Made by a program: the position numbers and the translations under genes
Assembly: GCA_964540515.1 (NCBI GenBank)
Contig: CAZIMS010000024.1
Span: forward strand, 1 to 5,627
Source of the DNA: JAOAGA01 sp964540515
GTDB lineage: Bacteria > CALINM01
Length of the DNA: 5,627 nucleotides
Direction of reading: 5' to 3'
In this document: piece after piece, positions 1-5,126 of the stretch
Layout: each line of letters opens with the position of its first letter
Position numbering within the stretch: position 1 is the stretch's first letter
The notes under the pieces: generated by a model
Told to the model about the DNA's origin: nothing
Seen by the model: only the letters and a program-made list of their open reading frames with translations
Database searches by the model: none

Positions 1-82
1 CCAAACAGGTCATACAGGTTGTTGCTCACCACCTGTGCACTCCCGTTCGTTGTCACCCCAGCCGTTCCGAAGGGGTCCAATC
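1..82 (-). repeat. RHS core direct repeat, copy 5 (partial)
   Basis: This stretch matches the other core copies at DNA level, running from the left edge through the codons for GTAG and then DPF. It is more diverged at its outer end (GTGACAACGAAC where other copies have GTGATAACGAAC or GTAATCACGAAC). The remainder lies outside the window. Confidence 0.85.
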
Positions 83-95
83 CATGCAACTCCAC
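1..95 (-). CDS. RHS core fragment, start of a fifth module (partial, runs off the left edge)
   Basis: The minus-strand translation contains LDPFGTAGVTTNGSAQ followed by VVSNNLYDLFG, which is the RHS core segment seen in the other four modules. The tip lies beyond base 1. A GTG start at 95-93 is plausible because GGAGAG (107-102) sits six bases upstream. This puts the start only 12 bases after the TGA of the preceding membrane-protein gene. No stop separates that TGA from the core, and the two share a reading frame. Homology to the other modules begins around the LDPFG residues; the few residues before it (MELHG) are specific to this copy. It is probably a displaced RHS tip module, which may be translated by coupling to the gene before it. 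Product identity as an RHS piece is secure; the start is inferred. Confidence 0.75.
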   Translation of the reverse strand, partial: MELHGLDPFGTAGVTTNGSAQVVSNNLYDLF

Positions 96-101
96 TTTCG
101 G

Positions 102-107
102 CTCTCC
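102..107 (-). promoter_or_regulatory. Ribosome binding site for the left-edge RHS fragment
   Basis: GGAGAG on the minus strand lies six bases before a GTG codon at 95-93, directly after the TGA of the preceding gene. It is the reason for preferring that GTG as start. It is a good but short Shine-Dalgarno match and may be coincidental. Confidence 0.45.
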
Positions 108-659
108 TCATTGCGCACGGCTTACTCTTCTGGCAGCAAATGCTGACACAATACCACAAGTTGTGGATACGGTCAGAAAGCAGAAGGTACTAACGGGGAA
201 AACATCTCTATTTAACAGTAGTAAAATGTGTATCCCAGCTATAATCCCAATAGTTAGAGGAACGATCTGTGACCGAGTTATTATAGGCCAATGAGCCTGT
301 TGCTTGCGTAGTTGTTGCGAGTATTCATATACAATAACTACCAACACGGTGTACGCCGTCAACGACCAGTCAATAGTGTAATATTTGCCTAGACCCCAAA
401 GAGGATATCCACTCAGCAATAATACCCATCCACCCAATGCGACAAAGGCGCTTGCTCGATGCCACCATGCGTATTCCCGCGAATTCGGCAACAGCACTGC
501 AAGCACCACAGCCATAAGAAGTAAGGTTGACATAAGCGCCCATCGCGCAGGGTCTGGGTACATTGACATTGGATACTTTTGCGCCATGAAAGCGCTGGAC
601 ATTAGACCGACGAATGTCCCTATCCACGCAAAGGTGTAGATTAAATGCGCTCGGTTCAT
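108..659 (-). CDS. Multi-pass membrane protein, partner of RHS tip D (candidate immunity protein)
   Basis: I do not recognise the family of this 183-residue protein. Hydrophobic segments suggest about six membrane helices, near residues 6-26, 40-58, 69-90, 98-115, 131-149 and 153-175. They are joined by short loops, with basic patches at 118-129 and the C-terminus (RRVSRAQ). I chose the ATG at 659 rather than a TTG at 677 because GGGAGGT (675-669) lies about nine bases before the ATG. That ribosome binding site is made from the last codons and stop (GGG AGG TAG) of the tip gene, leaving only 7 bases between the genes, so translation is probably coupled. By analogy with RHS and CDI systems, a small gene immediately after a variable tip is the usual place for an immunity protein. 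A membrane immunity protein would suit a membrane-acting tip. Function is inferred from position and topology only. Confidence 0.8.
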   Translation of the reverse strand: MNRAHLIYTFAWIGTFVGLMSSAFMAQKYPMSMYPDPARWALMSTLLLMAVVLAVLLPNSREYAWWHRASAFVALGGWVLLLSGYPLWGLGKYYTIDWSLTAYTVLVVIVYEYSQQLRKQQAHWPIITRSQIVPLTIGIIAGIHILLLLNRDVFPVSTFCFLTVSTTCGIVSAFAARRVSRAQ

Positions 660-666
660 CGGGTAT

Positions 667-1233
667 CTACCTCCCAAGCAAAGGGTATTGTGGTTCTTGA
701 ACAGGTGGAACGGGTTTCCGATCCACAGCGCACTTGAGCAGACAGAACTTCACGATGGTTACCAGTTCGGCAGCCCTGACACCAAGACACGTCCATGCTA
801 CACCACAGCATAGAGATTTTGTTACAGGTTCAGGGTCTGCTGCACAGCATATGCTAGCAAGAAGACACGCCCAGTCTATTTCAGGAATACCTCTGTTCTT
901 CCACATCTGCCTTACACATTGATAAACGCATTCCCAATAGCCTGGACCGGTGTTTTTATCTTTCTTGAGCGGGACCGTCCTTTGTAAATATAGTTCTCGT
1001 TCTGGCAGATATACACGGTTGTTTTTGAGTTGGCACCCCTCTTCAACGGACCGTCCATCCTTCCACCTCCACGGCGTCTGGGCACTGCCCTGCTCATACC
1101 GCATCACCCCAAACAGGTCATACAGGTTGTTGCTTATCACCTGGGCACTCCCGTTCGTGATTACACCAGCCGTGCCAAACGGGTCAAAGTGATGCCACTC
1201 ACTGTTTCGACGTACCAGTGAAACGCCTTGCAA
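667..1233 (-). CDS. RHS core fragment fused to cysteine-rich tip D
   Basis: From a possible TTG at 1233, residues 1-57 are RHS core (QGVSLVRRNSEWHHFDPFG, then the YDLFG and EQGSAQTPWRW motifs). Six residues later comes the EE pair shared by all four tips. The rest (about 58-188) is the variable tip. It has 11 cysteines at 67, 102, 106, 123, 129, 130, 142, 143, 149, 164 and 168, including WECVYQC at 100-106. A proline-rich tail (KPVPPVQEP) ends in LLGR. There is no separate membrane helix before the cysteines, unlike B and C, although 141-168 is fairly hydrophobic. The start is doubtful: an in-frame TAA lies 15 bases upstream of the TTG, and no good ribosome binding site precedes it. The piece may be a silent displaced module, expressed only after recombination with a complete RHS gene. 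I see no known nuclease, protease or ADP-ribosyltransferase motif. Confidence 0.75.
   Translation of the reverse strand: MQGVSLVRRNSEWHHFDPFGTAGVITNGSAQVISNNLYDLFGVMRYEQGSAQTPWRWKDGRSVEEGCQLKNNRVYLPERELYLQRTVPLKKDKNTGPGYWECVYQCVRQMWKNRGIPEIDWACLLASICCAADPEPVTKSLCCGVAWTCLGVRAAELVTIVKFCLLKCAVDRKPVPPVQEPQYPLLGR
670..675 (-). promoter_or_regulatory. Ribosome binding site embedded in the tip D stop region
   Basis: GGGAGG forms the last two sense codons (Gly-Arg) of tip D and is followed by its TAG. It precedes the ATG at 659 by ten bases. The arrangement couples the tip to its membrane-protein partner and decides the partner's start. Confidence 0.65.
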
Positions 1234-1247
1234 ATACAGAGCATTCC
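1063..1247 (-). repeat. RHS core direct repeat, copy 4
   Basis: Bases 1073-1245 align without gaps to 3641-3813 with about seven mismatches by eye, roughly 96% identity. Similarity stops just after the TPWRW codons at the low-coordinate end. At the other end it fades into a frameshifted remnant. Confidence 0.9.
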
Positions 1248-1302
1248 GTTACCTGCTGCACTCTCTGGCAAATCTGTCGTTTCTACAGGTTCCTGCGAAG
1301 CA
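1234..1302 (-). pseudogene. Decayed upstream RHS core remnant, out of frame
   Basis: Between the stop of the 256-residue membrane protein and tip module D, the minus strand still resembles the longer core of module B. GCAGCAGGTAACGGAATGC matches B's GCAGCTGGACAACGAGTGC with one base missing, and a weaker match continues upstream (GCAGGAACCTGTAGAA against GCAGGCGAACTGGTGGAG). The missing base throws the frame into a TAA. This suggests the original insertion or recombination end lay further upstream and has since decayed. The alignment was done by eye and weakens upstream. Confidence 0.45.
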
Positions 1303-2073
1303 CTAAGCACCATTCTCTGCTCTGTGAATGCGATACAGGACCTGCGCTATGCAGTTCGCCCCACGCATCATAATCATCGCAAACACAACTGCAGCTATGT
1401 TGAATAGCAAATCCTTCGAGAAGTTGTGCATAAGCACACAGGTAGCTCTACATCTCGTCTGCAAGAATGTATATGGATACTGCGTGCATGCCTCGTTAGG
1501 CAAACATGTCGGCAAGGCGTTAATAAACTGTCCATAAAGGTAATACACCGAGAGGAGCAGCCCAATGCCGCCCCAAAACACCGGCCACAACATAGAGCGT
1601 CTTTCGTGGCGTTGATATTCCTCACTGTATTTGGATGCGCTCACTAGGACCGCCACAATACCAATGCCTACCACCCAAGGGTCAGGAGCAGCTCCTGCTA
1701 CAAACACCACGAAGACAGTGAACCAGAACCATTTGTCAGCGGGCAGGGAAAGAGCAGACTCCAGACGTGTCAGCACGGCTCGCGCTCCCGCCAGCAGCAC
1801 AACAAGAAATGCTGCTGTCATCTCAGCAAAGAAAACCAGTATCAGGAACAGCGCAGCACCATATCCTGCAGATTTCTCTTTTGTTTCTGGGCGTAGCCAA
1901 GCGTACACACGTAACCCAACACCCGCTAGCGCAGCCAGTAAAAGAACAATATGCACCTCTTCCCAGGACCGGCCGTGGCTGTCGATTTCCCTGCCCTCCC
2001 ACAGCATGTAGCAGAAAAGACACAGCAGAAAGAGTAGAACGTTTAAACCAGCATGGTTTCGTTGTGCAAGCAT
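1303..2073 (-). CDS. Multi-pass membrane protein with a cysteine loop, partner of RHS tip C
   Basis: I do not recognise the family of this 256-residue protein. Hydrophobic segments lie near residues 9-25, 40-60, 70-98, 115-147 (probably two short helices), 161-183 and 222-240, giving about six or seven membrane passes. The loop between the last two carries four cysteines (C190, C196, C208, C212), a set-up suited to two disulfides if the loop faces outside the cytoplasm. This is notable beside the cysteine-rich tip encoded just upstream. The ATG at 2073 is preceded by GAAAGGG with about eight bases of spacing, an acceptable but weak ribosome binding site. It starts 40 bases after the tip C stop. 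Position implies a tip partner or immunity protein; an unrelated cargo gene carried with the module is the alternative. Confidence 0.8.
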   Translation of the reverse strand: MLAQRNHAGLNVLLFLLCLFCYMLWEGREIDSHGRSWEEVHIVLLLAALAGVGLRVYAWLRPETKEKSAGYGAALFLILVFFAEMTAAFLVVLLAGARAVLTRLESALSLPADKWFWFTVFVVFVAGAAPDPWVVGIGIVAVLVSASKYSEEYQRHERRSMLWPVFWGGIGLLLSVYYLYGQFINALPTCLPNEACTQYPYTFLQTRCRATCVLMHNFSKDLLFNIAAVVFAMIMMRGANCIAQVLYRIHRAENGA

Positions 2074-2113
2074 TGCCGATACCCTTTCTACCGCATCTGT
2101 GTATGATGCTGGA

Positions 2114-2602
2114 CTATTTCCGTACTCGGTCTAGGACTTTCCTGACCACATCCCAAAGCTTCTTGCAGAGATCCCGCAAGGCGGGGTGACGGGTCGCGGC
2201 AAGGATACAACAACCGCAACCGGCGCACATCGCCCCGTTGAGGAGGTTCTCCTCGCACGCTTCAATAAGGCATCCGAGCAAGCAGGTGGTTGGTGTCCCC
2301 GACCCCTTACAGGTATCTTGACATTTGTTCCACCTGTCCCATATCTCCAGCGCAGTCCAGAGACATGCAACAGCGCAGATGCCGATAAGAATCGTGTTCA
2401 CAGCTTGCGGTTGTAGTGTTAAACCAGCGAGGCGCCGTTTTGGGTAGGCAAACTGACCTTGCGCATATACAAGGTCTTCTTCTGCTTGCGCGAAAGCAAC
2501 CCACCTCCACGGCGTCTGGGCACTGCCCTGCTCATACCGCATCACCCCAAACAGGTCATACAGGTTGTTGCTTATCACCTGTGCACTGCCGTTCGTTATC
2601 AC
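2114..2602 (-). CDS. RHS core fragment fused to membrane-helix and cysteine-rich tip C
   Basis: Counting from a GTG at 2602, residues 1-34 are RHS core (ITNGSAQVISNNLYDLFG through TPWRW). The EE pair follows at 41-42, then a decayed YD-like stretch (LVYAQGQF). A hydrophobic segment at about 68-88 is a likely membrane helix. After it comes a cysteine domain with C94, C98, C107, C111, C116, C126, C129, C131, C132 and C146, followed by a basic amphipathic end (VVRKVLDRVRK). It aligns with tip B over the EE region, the helix and the cysteine spacing. Core homology extends to about 2616, but an in-frame TGA lies a few codons further upstream. No ribosome binding site precedes the GTG, so independent translation is doubtful. 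It is best seen as a displaced tip module. No catalytic motif is visible. Confidence 0.75.
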   Translation of the reverse strand: MITNGSAQVISNNLYDLFGVMRYEQGSAQTPWRWVAFAQAEEDLVYAQGQFAYPKRRLAGLTLQPQAVNTILIGICAVACLWTALEIWDRWNKCQDTCKGSGTPTTCLLGCLIEACEENLLNGAMCAGCGCCILAATRHPALRDLCKKLWDVVRKVLDRVRK

Positions 2603-2616
2603 CCCGGCCGTGCCAA
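2501..2616 (-). repeat. RHS core direct repeat, copy 3 (shortest internal copy)
   Basis: It runs from the TPWRW codons to the GTAG codons and then stops abruptly: the DPF codons are absent, and unrelated sequence follows. Over its first 80 bases it is identical to copy 4 by eye. Confidence 0.9.
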
Positions 2617-2692
2617 GGGATGGCCTTCACCTCAAGTTACCGCAAAATGGAAAGCAATATCTACAGTGTATGGTTACCACTCTGCGTTTATT
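2617..2692. other. Short gap between the AT-rich partner gene and module C
   Basis: This stretch lies between the stop of the 120-residue membrane protein and the start of core homology of module C. The minus strand has stop codons in the RHS frame and two GGTAAC hexamers. I see no terminator hairpin with a T-run, no convincing promoter and no RNA gene. It marks the outer end of one module. Confidence 0.4.
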
Positions 2693-3055
2693 TCACTGTT
2701 GGTACTGAGCGCGTCCATAGCGGAGCGAATACACCATGGAAATCATCTCTATTGCATAGAGACAAATAAACAGAATAATGTCGTAGAATGTGATGACTGT
2801 AGTTATCTGCCATGTTGGTGTAAAAATACCTCGTTGCCAGTCGATTATATTAGTGCCTTGTATGAAAACAATTTTTGCCCGTAAAATCGTGATAGAACCA
2901 ATGACTAAAACAGGCATTTTGAGCAAAGATAATATCTTTTGCAAGAAAGATACTTCGCGCTTTGCTTGATACTTGCCCTCAAGCACGGGCCAGAATATCA
3001 GGAAGGCTAAGGTGACCGCTAAAGGTTCATAAACTTTTCTTAGGTACCTTCCCAT
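2693..3055 (-). CDS. Small AT-rich membrane protein, partner of RHS tip B
   Basis: I do not recognise the family of this 120-residue protein. Three hydrophobic segments lie near residues 10-26, 44-66 and 82-108, separated by a lysine-rich loop (GKYQAKREV) and a loop containing IIDWQRG. The ATG at 3055 is well supported by GAAAGGAG (3072-3065), nine bases upstream. The base composition differs from its neighbours: bases 2881-2940 are 30% GC by hand count, while 4381-4440 in the beta-propeller gene are 58%. That suggests a separate origin, brought in with its tip. The gene follows tip B after a 110-base gap, the largest in the window, which may hold its own promoter. Size, topology and position fit an immunity protein against a membrane-acting tip, but this is inference. 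Confidence 0.78.
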   Translation of the reverse strand: MGRYLRKVYEPLAVTLAFLIFWPVLEGKYQAKREVSFLQKILSLLKMPVLVIGSITILRAKIVFIQGTNIIDWQRGIFTPTWQITTVITFYDIILFICLYAIEMISMVYSLRYGRAQYQQ

Positions 3056-3064
3056 AGGTTCATA

Positions 3065-3072
3065 CTCCTTTC
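3065..3072 (-). promoter_or_regulatory. Ribosome binding site of the 120-residue membrane protein
   Basis: GAAAGGAG lies nine bases before the ATG at 3055. An alternative ATG only two bases after the site opens a frame of just seven codons, so the ATG at 3055 is preferred. Confidence 0.65.
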
Positions 3073-3105
3073 ATTCGGGGATATACAGCTCGTGCAATAC
3101 TGGTT

Positions 3106-3111
3106 ATTATA
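3106..3111 (-). promoter_or_regulatory. Possible -10 element (TATAAT) before the tip B partner gene
   Basis: A perfect TATAAT on the minus strand sits in the 110-base gap between tip B and its membrane-protein partner, about 50 bases before the ATG at 3055. No good TTGACA-like box is visible 16-18 bases upstream. If real, it would let the partner be made independently of the tip, as an immunity gene would need. The surrounding AT-richness makes a chance match likely. Confidence 0.25.
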
Positions 3112-3165
3112 GCGTTTGAGTGTTAGCACTAGGCACGGCTGCATACCCCCATTCGTTATGCCATC

Positions 3166-4056
3166 CTATCTGACTGCACATGCGTGTACTGGTATTAAAC
3201 TTACGCCTAAGGTGCATGGCAACTGGGGTACTGGGACAGGCACTGGTACTGGTACGGGCACTGGTACAGGCTCAGGTACGGGAATCGGGATCGGCTTTGG
3301 GATAGGCACGAGCCTGCCTAGGCCCACAGTAATGCAGGCGAAGCAACCCGCGCACAAGAGCGAGCCAATGCTGCCATCTTTGCAGATCTTTCTGTAGAGA
3401 CAGTCTGCCATGCACCAAGCCCAATCCGGGCCATGTTGACCAATACATTCTATCGTGCAGTCCTGCCAGTGTTTAACAATCCGCCACAGCAAGATACCAC
3501 ACACTGCTGCGCAACCAATAAGAACAACTGGTATCCCAGCGGGACGGATTGTCGAACTGTCTCCGTCACGCCGTAGCCGAAAGCTGCCTTGTGAGTGAAA
3601 CAGATGTTCTTCAGCCTGTAAGATGCCTATAAATCTCCAAGGCGTCTGGGCACTGCCCTGCTCATACCGCATCACCCCAAACAGGTCATACAGGTTGTTG
3701 CTCACCACCTGTGCGCTCCCGTTCGTGATTACACCAGCCGTGCCAAACGGGTCAAAGTGATGCCACTCACTGTTTCGACGTACCAGTGAAATGCCCTGCA
3801 AATACAGCGCACTCGTTGTCCAGCTGCCTCCCTCCAGCGGCTTCTGCTGCTCCACCAGTTCGCCTGCACCGCACGCCACACCGCACGGATACCGCGTCCA
3901 CACCCCGTTCACGTAGTCCTTCCGCCAGCGACGACCACCGTCAAACCCATACCCATACTCATACGCTAACTGCACGTTGCCGTTCCCAAAGTCCCGACGT
4001 ATCCGTATCAGCCTACCCTCCTCGTCATACTCTAAACGACGAACGTAACCGAACAC
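3166..4056 (-). CDS. RHS repeat protein fragment with membrane-helix, cysteine-rich and Pro-Val tip B
   Basis: This is the longest RHS piece in the window, 296 residues from a GTG at 4056. Residues 1-55 are YD-type repeat (RRLEYDEEGRLIRI, QLAYEYGYGFDGGRRW). Residues 56-142 continue the core (RNSEWHHFDPFG, YDLFGVMRYEQ, TPWRF). The tip begins after WRF, with EE at 149-150. A likely membrane helix at about 173-194 precedes a cysteine domain with C200, C204, C215, C219, C225, C235, C238 and C241. After it, alternating Pro-Val/Ile residues run from 251 to 277. It is the tip most like C. A stop codon lies directly before the GTG, and ribosome binding is weak. A better placed ATG at about 4064 (after AGGAAGTGAG) is in the wrong frame and ends after 12 codons. 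This may be a displaced module. The toxin-like role is inferred from architecture. Confidence 0.8.
   Translation of the reverse strand: MFGYVRRLEYDEEGRLIRIRRDFGNGNVQLAYEYGYGFDGGRRWRKDYVNGVWTRYPCGVACGAGELVEQQKPLEGGSWTTSALYLQGISLVRRNSEWHHFDPFGTAGVITNGSAQVVSNNLYDLFGVMRYEQGSAQTPWRFIGILQAEEHLFHSQGSFRLRRDGDSSTIRPAGIPVVLIGCAAVCGILLWRIVKHWQDCTIECIGQHGPDWAWCMADCLYRKICKDGSIGSLLCAGCFACITVGLGRLVPIPKPIPIPVPEPVPVPVPVPVPVPVPQLPCTLGVSLIPVHACAVR
3226..3306 (-). repeat. Short-period DNA repeat encoding a Pro-Val/Pro-Ile tail
   Basis: The minus strand repeats six-base units of the type CCNGTN, encoding 14 prolines at every second residue (251-277 of tip B), mostly alternating with valine and, at first, isoleucine, with single lysine and glutamate interruptions. 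Third-position variation (CCA/CCC/CCT, GTA/GTG/GTC) indicates an imperfect, older repeat. Such a tail would be stiff and extended, like the proline-rich spacers of envelope proteins. Changes by whole units would keep the frame. Confidence 0.8.
3635..3817 (-). repeat. RHS core direct repeat, copy 2
   Basis: This is the repeat shared with copy 4, here continuing into a longer RHS core up to 4056 that has no intact counterpart elsewhere in the window. The tip-proximal end differs slightly (TPWRF rather than TPWRW). Confidence 0.9.
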
Positions 4057-4082
4057 TTAGCATACTCTCACTTCCTGCTCCT

Positions 4083-5108
4083 TCACCAAACAGCGACCGT
4101 CTCCACCTTTCCAGTATCGGTAAGATACACTACCTGCCTCCCACTTGGGTCCCAGCAAAAGTCCACAATCGCCCCACGTCTTATCTGGCGTAATTGATGA
4201 AACCCCGACATACTGAGGCGACCAACGCACAGCGTTGCTGCCTTATCCCCGCCCTTAACTGGCATCAGCAATCCAACTACCTTTGTGCCTTTGGGGGCGA
4301 CGGAACACTTCATGACAGAGCCAACAGCGAGATGCCGTGTCTGCTGAGAACCATTGACCCGCATCAACCCTAACCCCACGTGGCTCACGTTAACAAGAAG
4401 GGGGGGTACGAGCACGATGGTGCCGCCGTAGTATTCGGCTCGGCGAGTCTTACGCAGGGTTGATGCCTGTTTGTCTGCCACGCTAAGTAACCAGATAAAC
4501 TCCCCTCCCACCACGGCAACCTCGCGGGAGTCCGGCGCCCATGCCAGCTGGTCGATATAAGCACTCATGGGCAGTTGTGCCAAGATCCGTTGGTCGTTAA
4601 GCCGTTGCACTACAAGTTGGTCCTCGACGCAGGCATCTGTAGCAACACCAACGTAGGCTAAGTAATGTCCGTCGGGCGAAAGCTTCCAAGCCCTGATGCT
4701 GGTTACCGTAGGCACTGGTAGTATCTGACCGACCTGATGTCCCCGTGCGTTGAGAATGCGCCAGTACCTCACCTCTTCATCTCTACCATCAGTGCCGCAA
4801 CCAACCAGAAGTTCGCTCTTCGCCGTCCAGCCATACCCTCCAAATGTCGGGATTTGTATCTGCGAGACGGTTTTACCGAGTCGGTCGGTCACTGTCAGAG
4901 TAGCTTCTCTGTTGATGTGAGGAACGAACAGCAAAAGCCCCTGATCCGCAGGATGGGGTAGTTCTACTGTCAGAAAGGCAATGTAATCACCTCTTGGACT
5001 ACATGCTAGCCCCCCGTGCCAAGCATTTCGCGCGTTTTGTGGCAAGCCCTTTAGGCAGAATTGAACCATGGTAGCTGCCAACAGCCCCATTACGAATAAG
5101 TTGCGCAT
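4083..5108 (-). CDS. Secreted beta-propeller (TolB/WD40-like) protein, partner of RHS tip A
   Basis: This 341-residue protein starts with a signal-peptide-like segment (MRNLFVMGLLAATMVQF, residues 1-17) and is probably exported; no proper lipobox surrounds C18. The rest shows recurring blade motifs of the form SPxGxxxA: CSPRGDYIAFL (36-46), LSPDGHYLAYVG (143-154), WAPDSREVAVVGG (190-202), VAPKGTKVVGLL (270-281) and WDPSGRQVVYLTD (319-331), with a weaker one at 92-103. About six blades fit a complete propeller of the TolB/PD40 kind, usually a binding scaffold. The ATG at 5108 follows a near-perfect AAGGAGGTGA site that overlaps the tip A stop codon, so the two are probably translationally coupled. 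A propeller is unlike the membrane partners of the other modules. It could bind the tip or envelope target, or simply be cargo. Confidence 0.85.
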   Translation of the reverse strand: MRNLFVMGLLAATMVQFCLKGLPQNARNAWHGGLACSPRGDYIAFLTVELPHPADQGLLLFVPHINREATLTVTDRLGKTVSQIQIPTFGGYGWTAKSELLVGCGTDGRDEEVRYWRILNARGHQVGQILPVPTVTSIRAWKLSPDGHYLAYVGVATDACVEDQLVVQRLNDQRILAQLPMSAYIDQLAWAPDSREVAVVGGEFIWLLSVADKQASTLRKTRRAEYYGGTIVLVPPLLVNVSHVGLGLMRVNGSQQTRHLAVGSVMKCSVAPKGTKVVGLLMPVKGGDKAATLCVGRLSMSGFHQLRQIRRGAIVDFCWDPSGRQVVYLTDTGKVETVAVW

Positions 5109-5116
5109 CTAAAATC

Positions 5117-5126
5117 TCACCTCCTT
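5117..5126 (-). promoter_or_regulatory. Strong ribosome binding site overlapping the tip A stop codon
   Basis: AAGGAGGTGA, eight bases before the ATG at 5108, overlaps the TAA of tip A (5127-5125). It is a very strong Shine-Dalgarno sequence, so the propeller gene is well translated and tied to the tip on one transcript. Confidence 0.8.

Noticed and set aside
1631..2189. Plus-strand open frames of 126 and 140 codons
   Set aside because: They lie antisense to a well-formed multi-pass membrane protein, and their translations show no domain-like pattern.
3110..3130. Terminator hairpin in the gap after tip B
   Set aside because: AGTG and CACT could form only a four-base stem, with no T-run following on either strand.
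3116..3397. A plus-strand glycine-threonine repeat protein
   Set aside because: It is the antisense reading of the Pro-Val repeat in tip B and has no ribosome binding site or family resemblance.
2114..4056. Naming the tips as halocin C8-like bacteriocin domains
   Set aside because: The cysteine density and hydrophobic stretches recall that group, but spacing could not be aligned with confidence, so the name was not used.
3786..4193. Plus-strand frame with a His-Thr repeat
   Set aside because: It is the antisense of the EYGYG region of the RHS core and extends across two genes on the other strand.
4400..4406. G7 tract in the propeller gene as a phase-variation switch
   Set aside because: It is a single short homopolymer in the middle of an intact gene, with no second hint of switching.
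5055..5060. Lipoprotein signal at C18 of the propeller
   Set aside because: The residues before the cysteine (VQF) do not fit a lipobox, so a general export signal is more likely.
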